This document shows positions 52,101-61,002 of a stretch of DNA of 64,000 nt, piece after piece. Below the pieces are notes generated by a model. It had not been told where the DNA came from. It made no database searches and saw only the letters and a program-made list of their open reading frames with translations. The stretch is from DTU013 sp964512095 (lineage in GTDB: Bacteria > Bacillota > Clostridia > Acetivibrionales > DTU013): contig CAZEIH010000011.1 in NCBI GenBank assembly GCA_964512095.1, positions 13,127 to 77,126 on the forward strand, given 5' to 3'. How positions within the stretch are numbered: position 1 is the first letter of the stretch; each line of letters begins with the position of its first letter. The position numbers were made by a program, and so were the translations under genes.

Positions 52101-52260
52101 GTTATTTGCAGGTGATGACAACGGTGATGGTACAGTAACGCTATATATGGCGATGCCCGAGGCACCAGATACATGGATGGATTATTCATCGCTTATTATC
52201 AATTCCGAGAATGAAATACTGATTACATTCTGCAGCGGAGTTGTCAAGAGGCAGAAATAA
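49189..52260 (+). CDS. Zinc-ribbon membrane protein with HEXXHX18E metalloprotease domain
   Basis: A 1023-residue protein. Two zinc ribbons (CTNCG...CILCG, 5-26; CSRCG...CLNCG, 41-59) flank a His/Gln-rich linker HQHQHQNQH. One membrane helix follows (about 91-110), so the remaining 900 residues should be outside. HELFH (482-486) with Glu505 in YFEATAV gives HEXXHX18E, the gluzincin zinc site. Beyond are an Ig-like segment and a C-terminal GTWKG lipocalin-like domain (about 930-1023). I know no described family with this architecture. GAAGGAGG precedes the ATG. First gene of a three-gene operon. Confidence 0.88.
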   Translation: MGKYCTNCGSVLPKGFDDLAYCILCGKKQHQHQHQNQHIYCSRCGTNNPLDMLFCLNCGQRIGVQSVQSIQVLQPTQAVLKPNRRKVKKSVMLYILVAVLTALAVALTAIVQPWKYIGGNGEDEIKLIEVSGTKEVKQTFDFGLEIHAAENALDIDRTFTAVQIEDDNRLIELTEQLEDQTGIVLEAFEIDAGLAPDQRFPDTFTMTYDLRKLDIPESLYGHLSVVRLGDDGTQYPLVTKHDGAKLICSSDQNSLFLIVVTGLLTFGPMTILAGQYMEKYGIKGESQYSSITLCNGRYRLMWPETMGAVNEDAVEKLIDDMQVEYQLHFNSKGFKSRKELIEKIAALDPNMKWRNNAKKAFGNLYSNKEFNALLEKFMDPEWQDQNLLPYTVLMYKRAIIVADEYFRKERSFNMKERTLDLIIDPKLEELALMKAPNLRQPYILLAGWNIAFPDNEKIYNNAKKRDLEQARIVADVYITIVHELFHVVQADNVRIRYDVYLSYFEATAVTVEKEAFDYFKKKKTDVFYDKLKYEESYVRHYETLTLPLGSGASYSYSDEYTQQGYLLSEFVMFMRDKYFASDPNKFMEKVISSLRACSGYFDATWNDDLLFITSLCKVTGKSKDVIAKDYEEWLMKNDTNILNRTNAVETLARSYDEDGNKYTDFMPHLIKNHVQKLPTSNKSLLVRFDSSYKPLSAAAKILDIDLGDESDEAYLVIALNNEELLKNKKMKRYYYPDINTKKSIELKEKYTVIKEFKKQLSGILEVNCYHDDKEYLSVNDVFVLTKPDAPKLSLRDGMLHVIFDDSSSPYKKVIVDGYALTVIDSKGNSVLLKTDKTSADIPLTDSGAIDVKNGAISGSVLKSEGADAGKYKDVYDVEAYNRALDTLKGGSSMAYSAYYNEYIKDEDITIDGPTSKEAKLEGTAQTSKKTDLVGTWKGLILNTQPITMTVKDGGSSGHQYKIEFSLYGDEMLFAGDDNGDGTVTLYMAMPEAPDTWMDYSSLIINSENEILITFCSGVVKRQK

Positions 52261-52275
52261 GAAAGGAGCGGCATT

Positions 52276-53826
52276 ATGAAGATAGGTTTTTGCGGAAAAT
52301 GTGGCGCAGAACTTGGGGGAGGCACCAACTTTTGCACAAATTGTGGTTGGAAGCTGCCGGATGAAGCAGAAAGGAAAATAATCGAATCTCTCAACGAAGT
52401 AAAGCAGAGTGATGAAGAATCATCTGTTGTTACGCCTTCTGCGCCGTTAGCGCCAAAAGATACAACGGCAGCTTCTGATGCAAAGAAATGCATTAGCTGT
52501 GAGACTTCTCTGCCGCAAAGTGCGAAGTTTTGCACACTATGCGGTGCTAAACAGGTGATGCTTGCATCAACGTCACAAAAATGGTGCATTTATTGTGGTA
52601 ACGCCATGAACGCAAATGATACGTTCTGTTCTAAATGTGGAGCGAATCAGAACGCGAATGCCCAGCAGCAATACTATACCCAGACAAATCAGAATACGTA
52701 TATTCAGCAGCCTAATTATGCCCGGACAATTCCTGTTTTGAATACGCCAAAGAAAAAATCAAATGGTGGACTTATAGTAGTGTTGGTAATGATATTATTC
52801 ATGGCTTCAATTGTAGGAGGAGTGTTGATTTTTGGCCTCGGTGGTGTCAAGGCGGAGGAAATGAGCGGCAAATGGTCTATCGAATTCACCGTTACTGGCA
52901 TGAACGATAACATGAACTATTATGATTACAGCGACTACGTAGGTGAAACAACCGAGGGCACGCTGATAGTCGATCTTGATGAGGATGGCAACGGTACAGC
53001 TAGGCTTGTGACCACGATTGATGGTATCGATTATGACTATGAGGTAATGGATGCACAGTACAATAGGGGAAAGCTTGTCTGCATAGCTGATTCGACATCG
53101 GAAGGCCTCGAGTTCATAGGCAATGTAAGAAAAAAAGGTGGTATATACAAGTTAAGCGGCAAATTTGAGATGAGCTTTGTTGATGACGTAAAAACAACCG
53201 CATCAGGAAAATGGACGGCGACAAAAGATGTTGATCAGTCCGCTGATACTGGACAAGCAAATGGCGGCGAAATGAACGCTAATAACAAAGGAGCACAGGA
53301 AGAATACTCAAATCTGGCTGTTTATGCGACCATGCTGGATATCCTTGGCGAATGGGAAGGTACTGCTATCCTCAGTTCCTTTACAGGTTATGAAGAGAAT
53401 CGCGCCTGGTTAAAAGAAAATAATGCACCCGAGGATGTTATTGAACAGTTTGATAACATGAAGGGCAAGGAATCCCCAATCTGTCTGGAGATCGATGATG
53501 TTTACGGATGGGATGTTACCGTTGATGTCGAGCCTATGGGTAAGTTATCGTTTTCAGATTTGGATTTCGACTATGATGAAAACAATCCTGAAATAGATGG
53601 AAGGATGAAGCTTGAAAACGGTCGTTTCCTGCTTGCAAATTCTGAAAGAGACGGGGATGAGGGTACAGCTGGTTTTAACTTTAGCGGTTCCGTACTGACA
53701 AATGATGACGGCAGTTACACTCTCAAAGGTTCACTTACTGTATCATTTCAATTTAGCAGTGGAACAGTACCTATTGAACTGGTATTTGATTATGAGATGC
53801 TCCGGAGTTTGAATATGGAAGAATAG
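52276..53826 (+). CDS. Triple zinc-ribbon membrane protein with two lipocalin-like domains
   Basis: A 516-residue protein. Three zinc ribbons stand at the N-terminus (CGKCG...CTNCG, 6-23; CISCE...CTLCG, about 75-92; CIYCG...CSKCG, about 104-121). They are followed by a Gln/Asn-rich linker and one membrane helix (about 164-186). Two beta-rich domains follow, opening MSGKWSIEFTVTG and LGEWEGTAILSSF, related to the C-terminal GTWKG domain of the preceding protein. It starts 15 nt after that gene with AAAGGAGCGG. Function unknown; same operon. Confidence 0.87.
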   Translation: MKIGFCGKCGAELGGGTNFCTNCGWKLPDEAERKIIESLNEVKQSDEESSVVTPSAPLAPKDTTAASDAKKCISCETSLPQSAKFCTLCGAKQVMLASTSQKWCIYCGNAMNANDTFCSKCGANQNANAQQQYYTQTNQNTYIQQPNYARTIPVLNTPKKKSNGGLIVVLVMILFMASIVGGVLIFGLGGVKAEEMSGKWSIEFTVTGMNDNMNYYDYSDYVGETTEGTLIVDLDEDGNGTARLVTTIDGIDYDYEVMDAQYNRGKLVCIADSTSEGLEFIGNVRKKGGIYKLSGKFEMSFVDDVKTTASGKWTATKDVDQSADTGQANGGEMNANNKGAQEEYSNLAVYATMLDILGEWEGTAILSSFTGYEENRAWLKENNAPEDVIEQFDNMKGKESPICLEIDDVYGWDVTVDVEPMGKLSFSDLDFDYDENNPEIDGRMKLENGRFLLANSERDGDEGTAGFNFSGSVLTNDDGSYTLKGSLTVSFQFSSGTVPIELVFDYEMLRSLNMEE

Positions 53827-53864
53827 AAAAATATTATTGGAAAGATTCCAAAGGGGGATAATCA

Positions 53865-54572
53865 ATGGGAAGATTCTGTGAGAATTGTGGAACAAAGTTA
53901 AATGATATAGCCGTATTCTGCGGAGAGTGCGGTAGGGCTGTTGCGAATCAAAGCCACAACATCGGCTCTTCATCAGTTTATAATATGCCGGGATATATCG
54001 GCTTTTCCGAGCGTATAAACGACCCGGAGGTCATGAAGGAAATAGAGGATAGTAATAAGAAAGGACGCGGTTGTATTTTTATCGGTATTCCCCTCCCATT
54101 AGTCATTTTTCTAGTTGTCAGCCTTGTTTCCGATGAGGTAGGAACATTGGATGCGCTTGTTTTCGGCGGCGGTATATCAGTTGTGTTTTTGTTGTTTTAC
54201 TTATTTAGCAATTTTCTTAGCAACGCAAAGCGTAGTTGGGACGGCATTGTTATTGATAAAAAGAGCAAAAACAAAAGCAGACGAATGCGTGACGGTGATA
54301 TACAGAATTACATCCAATATACGATATATTTTCGTACCGACAGTGGCAAAAAGGAGGTCAGTGTAAGCCGCTCCAATGGCAATCCTGAGTGCAGGGATTA
54401 TTATGATTATCTGAATGTCGGCGACCGTGTCCGCTATTATCCTCAGCTGCGATTTAGTTATGAAAAGTATGACAAATCTCACGACAGAGTAATTCCCTGT
54501 ATGTTTTGCAAAACAATGAATGACATACAGAAGGACCGTTGTGAAGCCTGCAATTGTTTGCTGTTCAAATGA
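53865..54572 (+). CDS. Zinc-ribbon membrane protein with DUF3592-like domain
   Basis: A 235-residue protein: N-terminal ribbon CENCG...CGECG (5-22), two membrane helices (about 72-90 and 98-117), then a soluble domain (SWDGIVIDKKSK, YTIYFRTDSGKKEVSVS, LNVGDRVRYYP) of the DUF3592 kind, and a second ribbon CMFCK...CEACNC at the end. Third gene of the zinc-ribbon operon, 38 nt after the second, with AAGGGGG before the ATG. Confidence 0.85.
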   Translation: MGRFCENCGTKLNDIAVFCGECGRAVANQSHNIGSSSVYNMPGYIGFSERINDPEVMKEIEDSNKKGRGCIFIGIPLPLVIFLVVSLVSDEVGTLDALVFGGGISVVFLLFYLFSNFLSNAKRSWDGIVIDKKSKNKSRRMRDGDIQNYIQYTIYFRTDSGKKEVSVSRSNGNPECRDYYDYLNVGDRVRYYPQLRFSYEKYDKSHDRVIPCMFCKTMNDIQKDRCEACNCLLFK

Positions 54573-54780
54573 TGCTGTTATTTGTGCCTTCATTCAGTAA
54601 AATCCTTAGGCGGTGTTTCTCTCCCACAAAAAGGCGGACACATATCATCGCCTTAATCCTCTTATCAGAGATTCGTCGGCTGATGCATGAACATGATTTG
54701 AGCCGTATACTTACCCATAGAAAAGCACATATCTAATATGATAAACTTGTAATTGGAAAAAGGTAAAGGGGAATAATAAT

Positions 54781-54876
54781 GTGGAAGACAAATTATTTGA
54801 TTTACTAGAAAAAGTCCATATAGAGCTTCAAAATACTAAAACTGAATTTATGATTGGGACGGATTATATATGTTAA
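54781..54876 (+). pseudogene. N-terminal fragment of a coiled-coil protein
   Basis: GTG start with GGGG upstream, reading VEDKLFDLLEKVHIELQNTK and then TEFM, stopping after 31 codons. The beginning matches the coiled-coil gene at 60620 (VEDKSFELITKMYSEI), so it is a truncated paralogue. Confidence 0.55.
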
Positions 54877-54905
54877 AGCACTAACGCTTAAAAAGAGAGG
54901 TCATT

Positions 54906-55433
54906 ATGAGTAATACTACTTCATTATTACTCCAAAATCCGTATTTTGTTGATGGCGATACTATAAGTTTTAGCGGAAGCTTTTTATTTAGGGATGATAT
55001 TAAAAAAGAGGTTTCTTTAAACATAAACGGGATTACTATTCTGAATGAAGGTCATGTATTCGAGCTGAAGATAGAACCTATAGAAGGAGTTCCAGATGAT
55101 AGATTAAACTTAGGATACTTCTATGTGCAGAAAGATAAAATTATAAGGATTCCCCCAACTGAAGATAATTTACAGGGAGTGGGAAAGGATATACTTCCAC
55201 TTGATAGTGTTATTGTTTGCCAGGATAACGAAATAGAGGATACATTAAGTAAAGAGGAAAAGGGTTGGCACCAATATATAAAAATAAATGGGGATACATG
55301 TGAATTCCATTCGTATAACAATCTAGTTGAGACTGGATATTATGAATCTTTTACATGGGAGAAGGATAGAGGACTTATATATTATCGAAGTGGTTATGGC
55401 GCAGAACGTGAGTCCATAGAATTGAAAAGATAG
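54906..55433 (+). CDS. Hypothetical beta-rich protein
   Basis: A 175-residue acidic protein without signal peptide or membrane helix, rich in predicted strands (DTISFSGSFLFRDDI, EVSLNINGITIL, GWHQYIKINGDTCEFHSYNN). AGAGAGG precedes the ATG. I recognise no family. Its setting among fragments and surface genes resembles accessory cargo; an immunity-type role is possible but has no direct support. Confidence 0.6.
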   Translation: MSNTTSLLLQNPYFVDGDTISFSGSFLFRDDIKKEVSLNINGITILNEGHVFELKIEPIEGVPDDRLNLGYFYVQKDKIIRIPPTEDNLQGVGKDILPLDSVIVCQDNEIEDTLSKEEKGWHQYIKINGDTCEFHSYNNLVETGYYESFTWEKDRGLIYYRSGYGAERESIELKR

Positions 55434-55479
55434 GTGCGAGTACCACCAGGGAGAAGTACAACGAGGGCTCGGTTCATCA

Positions 55480-56090
55480 GTGCCGCGACAGGCAGTCATA
55501 AAGAAGTGTGATGCCGATAATGGAAGGTTAAAAGAAAGTGAGAAGGAACTGCAAGGAAGGAAGTATGAGATAACAAGGGAGCTGACTAAAACACAGGGAA
55601 AGCTAGCTAAGGTGGCAGATGCTGTGGATGATGGCTCTATGGCTGTAGCCGTTAGCATACCGGAACTAGAAGGCCGGATGGAAGCTTGCCAAAGAGAACA
55701 AAATAACGAAACAGCTGAACTCGGGGAGCGGATTAATGAGCTCCAAACAAGTATAGGCGATGACGAAAAGGATATTCGCAAGCTGAAGCTGGATGACGAC
55801 GAGTACAAAAATATTGTATATTCTGAAAATCAGGGCACCTGCTCAAGCCCATGTTCGATATTGCACAAAAATACAATACGCAGCTGATATGCCTGTCTGA
55901 CATCAAGCAGGGTTCTGTTTTTAACAGTTTTGATCTGATATATATGATTAAAATCAGGCAGAACATGATGCAGGAGGACTTCATCGAGCTGGAGCCCATC
56001 ACACAAAGAGAAATGAAGCAGGACGAAAAGCTGGAGGCTGCTAACCTGTACAGCAAGGTAGAGCAGATGAGCCTTTTTGATGTACAATAA
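55480..56090 (+). pseudogene. Remnant of a large coiled-coil ATPase
   Basis: Two open stretches in different frames. The first (55480 to about 55830) is a coiled coil (KESEKELQGRKYEITREL, RINELQTSIGDDEKDIRKL). The second (55851-56090) reads MFDIAQKYNTQLICLSDIKQ, then FDLIYMIKIRQNMMQEDFIE and ends KVEQMSLFDVQ, resembling the very C-terminus of SMC-like or defence-type coiled-coil ATPases. A deletion or frameshift near 55830 joins them. The parent system cannot be named from this. Confidence 0.6.
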
Positions 56091-56119
56091 ATAGGCATTT
56101 CGTCTCCTATCTGTAAGAC

Positions 56120-56175
56120 AAATACTGACACGATTGTATTGTGGTTTATCACAATCCTTTTGTGTCAGTATTTTT
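56120..56175 (+). terminator. Long hairpin terminator
   Basis: AAATACTGACAC and GTGTCAGTATTT form a 12-bp outer stem with an inner TTGTG/CACAA hairpin (56139-56154), ending in TTTTTAT. Confidence 0.7.
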
Positions 56176-56176
56176 A

Positions 56177-56239
56177 TGCAAAAGTCATTTTTGTTAGTGC
56201 AAGGGTCACTTCTACTAGTACAAAAGTCACAACAAAATG
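56177..56239. repeat. Three 21-bp tandem units, possible IS21-type end
   Basis: Units at 56177-56197, 56198-56218 and 56219-56239 share TRCAARRGTCAYTTYT. Multiple short direct repeats at a terminus adjoining an outer TGTCAGTATTTTT are a trait of IS21-family ends; no istA or istB is present. The element assignment is an inference. Confidence 0.45.
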
Positions 56240-56499
56240 GCATAAATAATTATAAGCGGAAATTATGGAATATTGTTTCACAAAACGTCTTTATTTGATA
56301 TAATTGTGTTGCTTGAATCTATGATGGACTATGCATCATGTGCAATATGGATCTTGGAGACGTGTGTGGACAAATAGAATTCTTGACTTGTGGGTAGTGT
56401 CAAAGAAACATATGAAAAATCGGAGTCGGAAATAGCCTCTTGTGGATTTGTGAGGGGAGATAATAGTAATGAAAAGACTGATTCTTAGAATGGTAGGGA

Positions 56500-56808
56500 G
56501 CAGACTATTACGATTATCTCTAGAATAAAAGGTATACAATGAGCAATATTTATGGTTTTGATTCGTCCACAACAGGAGAAAAGACAATAACCGTTACGGT
56601 CAATGATAAAACAGCTAGCTTCAGCGTTAATGTGAGGTCATCAGAGCAAGGGCCCGATACCATTGAGCCCAGTGTACCGGCAGGGCTTACAGGTATGGCA
56701 GTATCATCTACTGAAATCAGCTTAAGCTGGAAAGCCAGTACCGATAATGTGGGAGTAACAGGCTATCGTATTTATCGAGATGGCAAGCAGGTTGGTACCA
56801 GTCTGTGA
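56500..56808 (+). pseudogene. Fragment of a surface protein (Ig-like plus FN3 domain)
   Basis: The frame reads SNIYGFDSSTTGEKTITVTV, DKTASFSVNV and then an FN3 start (PAGLTGMAVSSTEISLSWKA, TGYRIYRDGKQVGTSL). These are the middle of a bacterial Ig-like (Big_3-type) domain and the front of a fibronectin-III domain, as found inside large secreted glycosidases. No signal peptide and no ribosome-binding site are present, so this is an internal fragment of a lost gene. Confidence 0.75.
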
Positions 56809-56835
56809 AGACGCTAGAAGGGGAAGGATAATAGC

Positions 56836-59800
56836 ATGAAAAAAATAGTAAAAATGATTTGTATCGTTCTTTTAGTCCTTGGTATATGGAATGGTATGCT
56901 GATTTCAAATCAGATGTATGCTGAAGATATCGATACAGCACTTATCATTGGAGAGACAACTCTAGCAACAGAAATAACGAGGGATGGGATAACATTCCAT
57001 TTCAGCGAAGAACAGACTATTGGGAAATTTGCCAATGGTGATTTTTGGGTGCTGGCCCCGGTAACCATAACGAAGATCACACCGGATTATGACGGACGCA
57101 ACAATGGATGGGAAGTCAATCCTGTGGTGGAAGGCGGGCATGGCTTCCAGGACGGTGGCTATGGCGGGGGTTTTGATGCGAGTCTTGTTCCCGATTTGCC
57201 GTATACAGCGGAAGAGACATTGTCAATTGTAAAAACAACAGCATCAGGAATAGCCAACCCTTGTATAAAGAAAGCAGTCGTATTGACAGTTGTAGATGCG
57301 ATTCCGGATGATAACGGTCGTGCAGTGTTCCGTCCTCCCTATGTTGGTACTGATAAGCCGTTTTACAAGGTTGCTGACCTGAGAACAGATTTACTGCCTT
57401 CTTATGAACCTGTTGCAAATATGCCTACTCTTGAATCAATTGAGAAGCGTTTCAGTTCTCTTCGAATGGATCATAAAAGAGGTGGCATCGGGAGATCGAT
57501 TCGCCCTCAGGATAATATGATGGATTATCAACCTAAAAATACGGCTGATCAAAACAATGCTGTATTGCGTTTCATGATGGATGATCCTATAGAGGATAAG
57601 CTGCCGGCTCTCATAAATTTTGTGCAATTTGGCATAGACCATATACATACCATGTATTTAGGTCAGACATGGCCTGACGGGGGCGGACATCAGCCCGGAC
57701 ACAGAATCGTACTTGCATTCGCTGCGACGATGCTGGATATTCAGAAAGCTAAGGAGGATCTCAGAGAGGCAACCTTTTTTCATGGCACGAAAAACTTCAC
57801 TGTTGGGAAGAACACGGAGGGTCTTGTTTTGTGGGGTGACCAGAGAGCAAACAAGGTAGAGCAGGGTTACTGGTCATATGTTGATAAAAGAACTCCTAAC
57901 TCAAACAGATCAGTTCCGGATCCATATGGGTATATTGACGGAGGCGCTGTTGGTGGATACCAGTACATCACTTCCCAGTCACATAAGGGTGAAATGTTGG
58001 CAACGTATTTGATGCCGATTCTAAAGGATGCCTGGAACATGGACGAGTGGGAGATGATCAGTAGCTACGTTGACCGCTGGGTATTACATGGGCAATGGAC
58101 TCAGCCCGACCCAATAGCTCCTTTTGACGGAAACAACAGCAACTTTGGGATTACATATGGACCGGACAAGGTTACTGGCGTTCCCATAGCCGGCTTTGGG
58201 CGCTTTAATTCTATAGATGGTGCACACAGAGATGGTGGTCAGTATCGAAGCGGTTATGTGGCATCTATGTGGGATACATACAGGTACACTGTAGAAGGCG
58301 CTGAGACCACACCGCCGTTTGCTATAATAACTTTTCCGTTTTCGGAAAGCATTTCATCAAAAAACATTTCAAATACAGTTGAACTAAAAGCAAAGGCGTA
58401 TAGCATTCACACAATAGCTTCCGTTCAATTCCAGGCAGACGGCCAAAGCATAGGGGCGCCTTTAACAGAGGCCTTTGACATAAGTACAAATACATATCGT
58501 TATTTATGGGACATCAGGGATGTTCCAAGCGATACCTATGATATCACAGCAATAGCAACTGATACAAAGGGAAATACATATACATCAATGGCTCACAAGG
58601 CAATCATTCAGGAACAATCTGAAGCTGATATGCTAAAGATGATTGCTGCCCCATCTCCAATTAGCTCAATTGTAAATGGTGTTGCCAAAACGGCTGAAGC
58701 ACTTATGCTGCCTGGGCAAGTAACCCTGCTTACCTATGAGGGTGCTATAAAAGGGGATGTTGTATGGGATGTTTATGGTTGCTCATATGTGCCATCAAAT
58801 ACCGAAGAACAGACCTTCTCAGTTACAGGCGATGTTTCTGTTCCCCCAGGAGTTTTATATCCAGAAAACATGCTACTGAAAACAGAAATAACTGTTACAG
58901 TCAATGCGACGACGGGTTCGGACAAGATTTTTGAGAGCATATCGGAGAGCGCATTATCTCCGGCAAAAATTTCAGGCGTTGCCAATGGAACAGCTAAAAC
59001 AGCAGAAGCACTTGGACTTCCAGAAAAGGTTCTAATCAATACCGATGGAGGAAAAATGTTGACTGATGTCAAGTGGGATGTAGCAAAATGCTCATATGAC
59101 CCTGCAAATGATAAATCTCAGACGTTTAGTATAGATGGAAGGATTACTCTGCCTACCGGAGTTGTAAACCCAAACAACCGAGTAACAAGGACAGCTATCA
59201 TAGTAGCAGTAAATGCAGCAGACACGACAGAGAGAACGCTTACAAGCGTTACCGCGCCAACACCTATTGAGAATGTTTCCAATGGGACGAACAAAACAGC
59301 AGTAGCATTGGGGCTTCCAGTCACAGTGACAATGGTTACGGATGGGGGAGCATTGCAGGGGAAGGTTAACTGGAATGTGGATTCGTGCACATATAATCCG
59401 GCCAGTAAACAAGGGCAGACCTTTACAGTAGATGGTACAGTAACGCTGCCATCGGGTGTGGCCAATCCCAATAATGTCCCATTAGCAGTAAGCATCAGCG
59501 TTACTGTGAAAAAAGCGGAAGCAACGACGGAGCCGGATGAGCCAGACAAGCCCGACAAACCAGACAAACCAGACAAGCCATCTACGCCATCTACACCATC
59601 CACGCCAACTACACCAACTACGCCGCCAAATGATGGCGACCAGGATGAAGATTCAGATGACGTATTAGAAGATGAGGACCTTATTACAAAGGATTATCCT
59701 GAAATGGTGGAGCAGCTGGAGCGTTTATATGAGCAGGTTGATATTCGCGATAACAAGCTGAACCCTACATACAGTGCCATGATGAAAAGGGAGCCGGTGA

Positions 59801-60549
59801 TATCCTTGACTCCCAAGTGTCAGAATAGATTGAAGGAGCTGGCAAAGCTCACCTTTGGTGATATCAAGGGTAATGAGTGGTATGCCTCCCATATACCGAT
59901 GGCAGTATACCGCAAACTCGTAAACGGGTTCCCGGATGGTACCTTTAGGGGCGGTAACCAGGTCACTCGTGCAGAGTTCCTGACCATGCTGGCCAGGTTC
60001 AACAACTCTGAGGGAACGATAAAGCGAAAAGCTGAACAGGATGCCCAAAGCAGGGCAAGTATAGTGAAGCTTATGGGTGATGCCTGGTATACCAACTATA
60101 TCGTTGTATCGCAGAACGGTCTGGTCTACCATGACCAATACACACGAGAGACCATTGTGAAGCCGATGACCCGAGGAGAAGTATTCTACGCCTTGGCAAA
60201 TTATCTTTGGAATGAAGATATCCGGGAAGGCGCAAAGTACTATAAGATGGCGGCGGACAATGAAAAACCTGCATTCAGCGATACATCAAAAACCGTCAAC
60301 ATAACTAATCCAGATGCCAAGGGCTCTGCTGCAAAAACCTACCAATGGTACAATCAATTGACACGCGCTGCAGAACGACCTGAAGCCGGTGTTCCGATGG
60401 ATTTCTATCCGGCTATAATGTGCCTGAAGGACAAAGGTATACTGCTCGGAAACAACGGAGAGAGCAAGTGGTATGACCCTATTTCCAGAGCTGAGGTGCT
60501 GGCACTGTTTGAACGCCTTGCAAAGGTATGGAGCGAGGAAAGTAATTAG
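56836..60549 (+). CDS. Large SLH-anchored surface protein with unknown N-terminal domain
   Basis: A 1237-residue exported protein. Signal peptide MKKIVKMICIVLLVLGIWNG is followed by an N-terminal domain (about 60-490) with WPDGGGHQPGHRI and GGAVGGYQYITSQSHKGEM, possibly an alpha/alpha-toroid enzyme. An Ig-like domain (about 493-595), three repeats of about 95 residues (NGTAKTAEALGLP...), a Pro/Asp/Lys linker (PDKPDKPDKPSTPSTPS) and three C-terminal SLH domains complete it. SLH domains tie it to the wall; the front may act on a polysaccharide. GGGGAAGGA precedes the ATG. Confidence 0.88.
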   Translation: MKKIVKMICIVLLVLGIWNGMLISNQMYAEDIDTALIIGETTLATEITRDGITFHFSEEQTIGKFANGDFWVLAPVTITKITPDYDGRNNGWEVNPVVEGGHGFQDGGYGGGFDASLVPDLPYTAEETLSIVKTTASGIANPCIKKAVVLTVVDAIPDDNGRAVFRPPYVGTDKPFYKVADLRTDLLPSYEPVANMPTLESIEKRFSSLRMDHKRGGIGRSIRPQDNMMDYQPKNTADQNNAVLRFMMDDPIEDKLPALINFVQFGIDHIHTMYLGQTWPDGGGHQPGHRIVLAFAATMLDIQKAKEDLREATFFHGTKNFTVGKNTEGLVLWGDQRANKVEQGYWSYVDKRTPNSNRSVPDPYGYIDGGAVGGYQYITSQSHKGEMLATYLMPILKDAWNMDEWEMISSYVDRWVLHGQWTQPDPIAPFDGNNSNFGITYGPDKVTGVPIAGFGRFNSIDGAHRDGGQYRSGYVASMWDTYRYTVEGAETTPPFAIITFPFSESISSKNISNTVELKAKAYSIHTIASVQFQADGQSIGAPLTEAFDISTNTYRYLWDIRDVPSDTYDITAIATDTKGNTYTSMAHKAIIQEQSEADMLKMIAAPSPISSIVNGVAKTAEALMLPGQVTLLTYEGAIKGDVVWDVYGCSYVPSNTEEQTFSVTGDVSVPPGVLYPENMLLKTEITVTVNATTGSDKIFESISESALSPAKISGVANGTAKTAEALGLPEKVLINTDGGKMLTDVKWDVAKCSYDPANDKSQTFSIDGRITLPTGVVNPNNRVTRTAIIVAVNAADTTERTLTSVTAPTPIENVSNGTNKTAVALGLPVTVTMVTDGGALQGKVNWNVDSCTYNPASKQGQTFTVDGTVTLPSGVANPNNVPLAVSISVTVKKAEATTEPDEPDKPDKPDKPDKPSTPSTPSTPTTPTTPPNDGDQDEDSDDVLEDEDLITKDYPEMVEQLERLYEQVDIRDNKLNPTYSAMMKREPVISLTPKCQNRLKELAKLTFGDIKGNEWYASHIPMAVYRKLVNGFPDGTFRGGNQVTRAEFLTMLARFNNSEGTIKRKAEQDAQSRASIVKLMGDAWYTNYIVVSQNGLVYHDQYTRETIVKPMTRGEVFYALANYLWNEDIREGAKYYKMAADNEKPAFSDTSKTVNITNPDAKGSAAKTYQWYNQLTRAAERPEAGVPMDFYPAIMCLKDKGILLGNNGESKWYDPISRAEVLALFERLAKVWSEESN

Positions 60550-60619
60550 GAGATAGAAATTAGATAAAAATTATGCTATGAATTAAAGCGTATGATATAA
60601 TACCAGAGAGGTGAGTGTG

Positions 60620-60901
60620 GTGGAAGATAAAAGTTTTGAGCTCATAACCAAAATGTATAGTGAGATAACAGACCGATTAAATCAAATTGACAAAAAACTT
60701 GATTCAAAGGCTGATAAAACCGATATTGTAAGGATGGAGAATGAGCTTAAGCCTAAAGTTGAGATAGCTTTGGAAGGATATCAGGCTGTTAGCGGAAAGC
60801 TAACAGTACTGGAAGATAAGATAGATAACCTTACCTCAAAGGTGGAAAGCCAAGACGTTCAAATAACTGTCCTTAAGGGCAGCAAAAAAGCTGCAAAGTA
60901 G
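60620..60901 (+). CDS. Small coiled-coil protein
   Basis: A 93-residue protein, nearly all coiled coil (ITDRLNQIDKKLDSKADKTD, LEDKIDNLTSKVESQDVQIT) with a basic KGSKKAAK tail. Start is GTG 60620 with GAGAGGTGAG upstream and TATAAT near 60595. A truncated relative begins identically at 54781. Proteins of this kind occur beside mobile and defence genes in Clostridia, but no function is known to me. Confidence 0.7.
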   Translation: MEDKSFELITKMYSEITDRLNQIDKKLDSKADKTDIVRMENELKPKVEIALEGYQAVSGKLTVLEDKIDNLTSKVESQDVQITVLKGSKKAAK

Positions 60902-60939
60902 TGTATCACAAGCCGTTATTATTCAATTTACCTATAATA

Positions 60940-60967
60940 AAGTTCTTCTGATGTAAAAGCCAATCTA
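60940..60967. repeat. 28-bp dispersed direct repeat, copy 1
   Basis: The 28 bp starting AAGTTCTTCTGATGTAAAAG are identical to 62813-62840. The copies are 1.87 kb apart and each is next to gene fragments, as expected for deletion or insertion junctions. Confidence 0.85.
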
Positions 60968-61002
60968 CAAAAAAAATTCAAGGAGCTTGGTCTCTACAAA
61001 AC

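Noticed and set aside
54554..54736. Possible gene after the zinc-ribbon operon
   Set aside because: It starts inside the preceding gene, lacks a ribosome-binding site and has no protein-like pattern.
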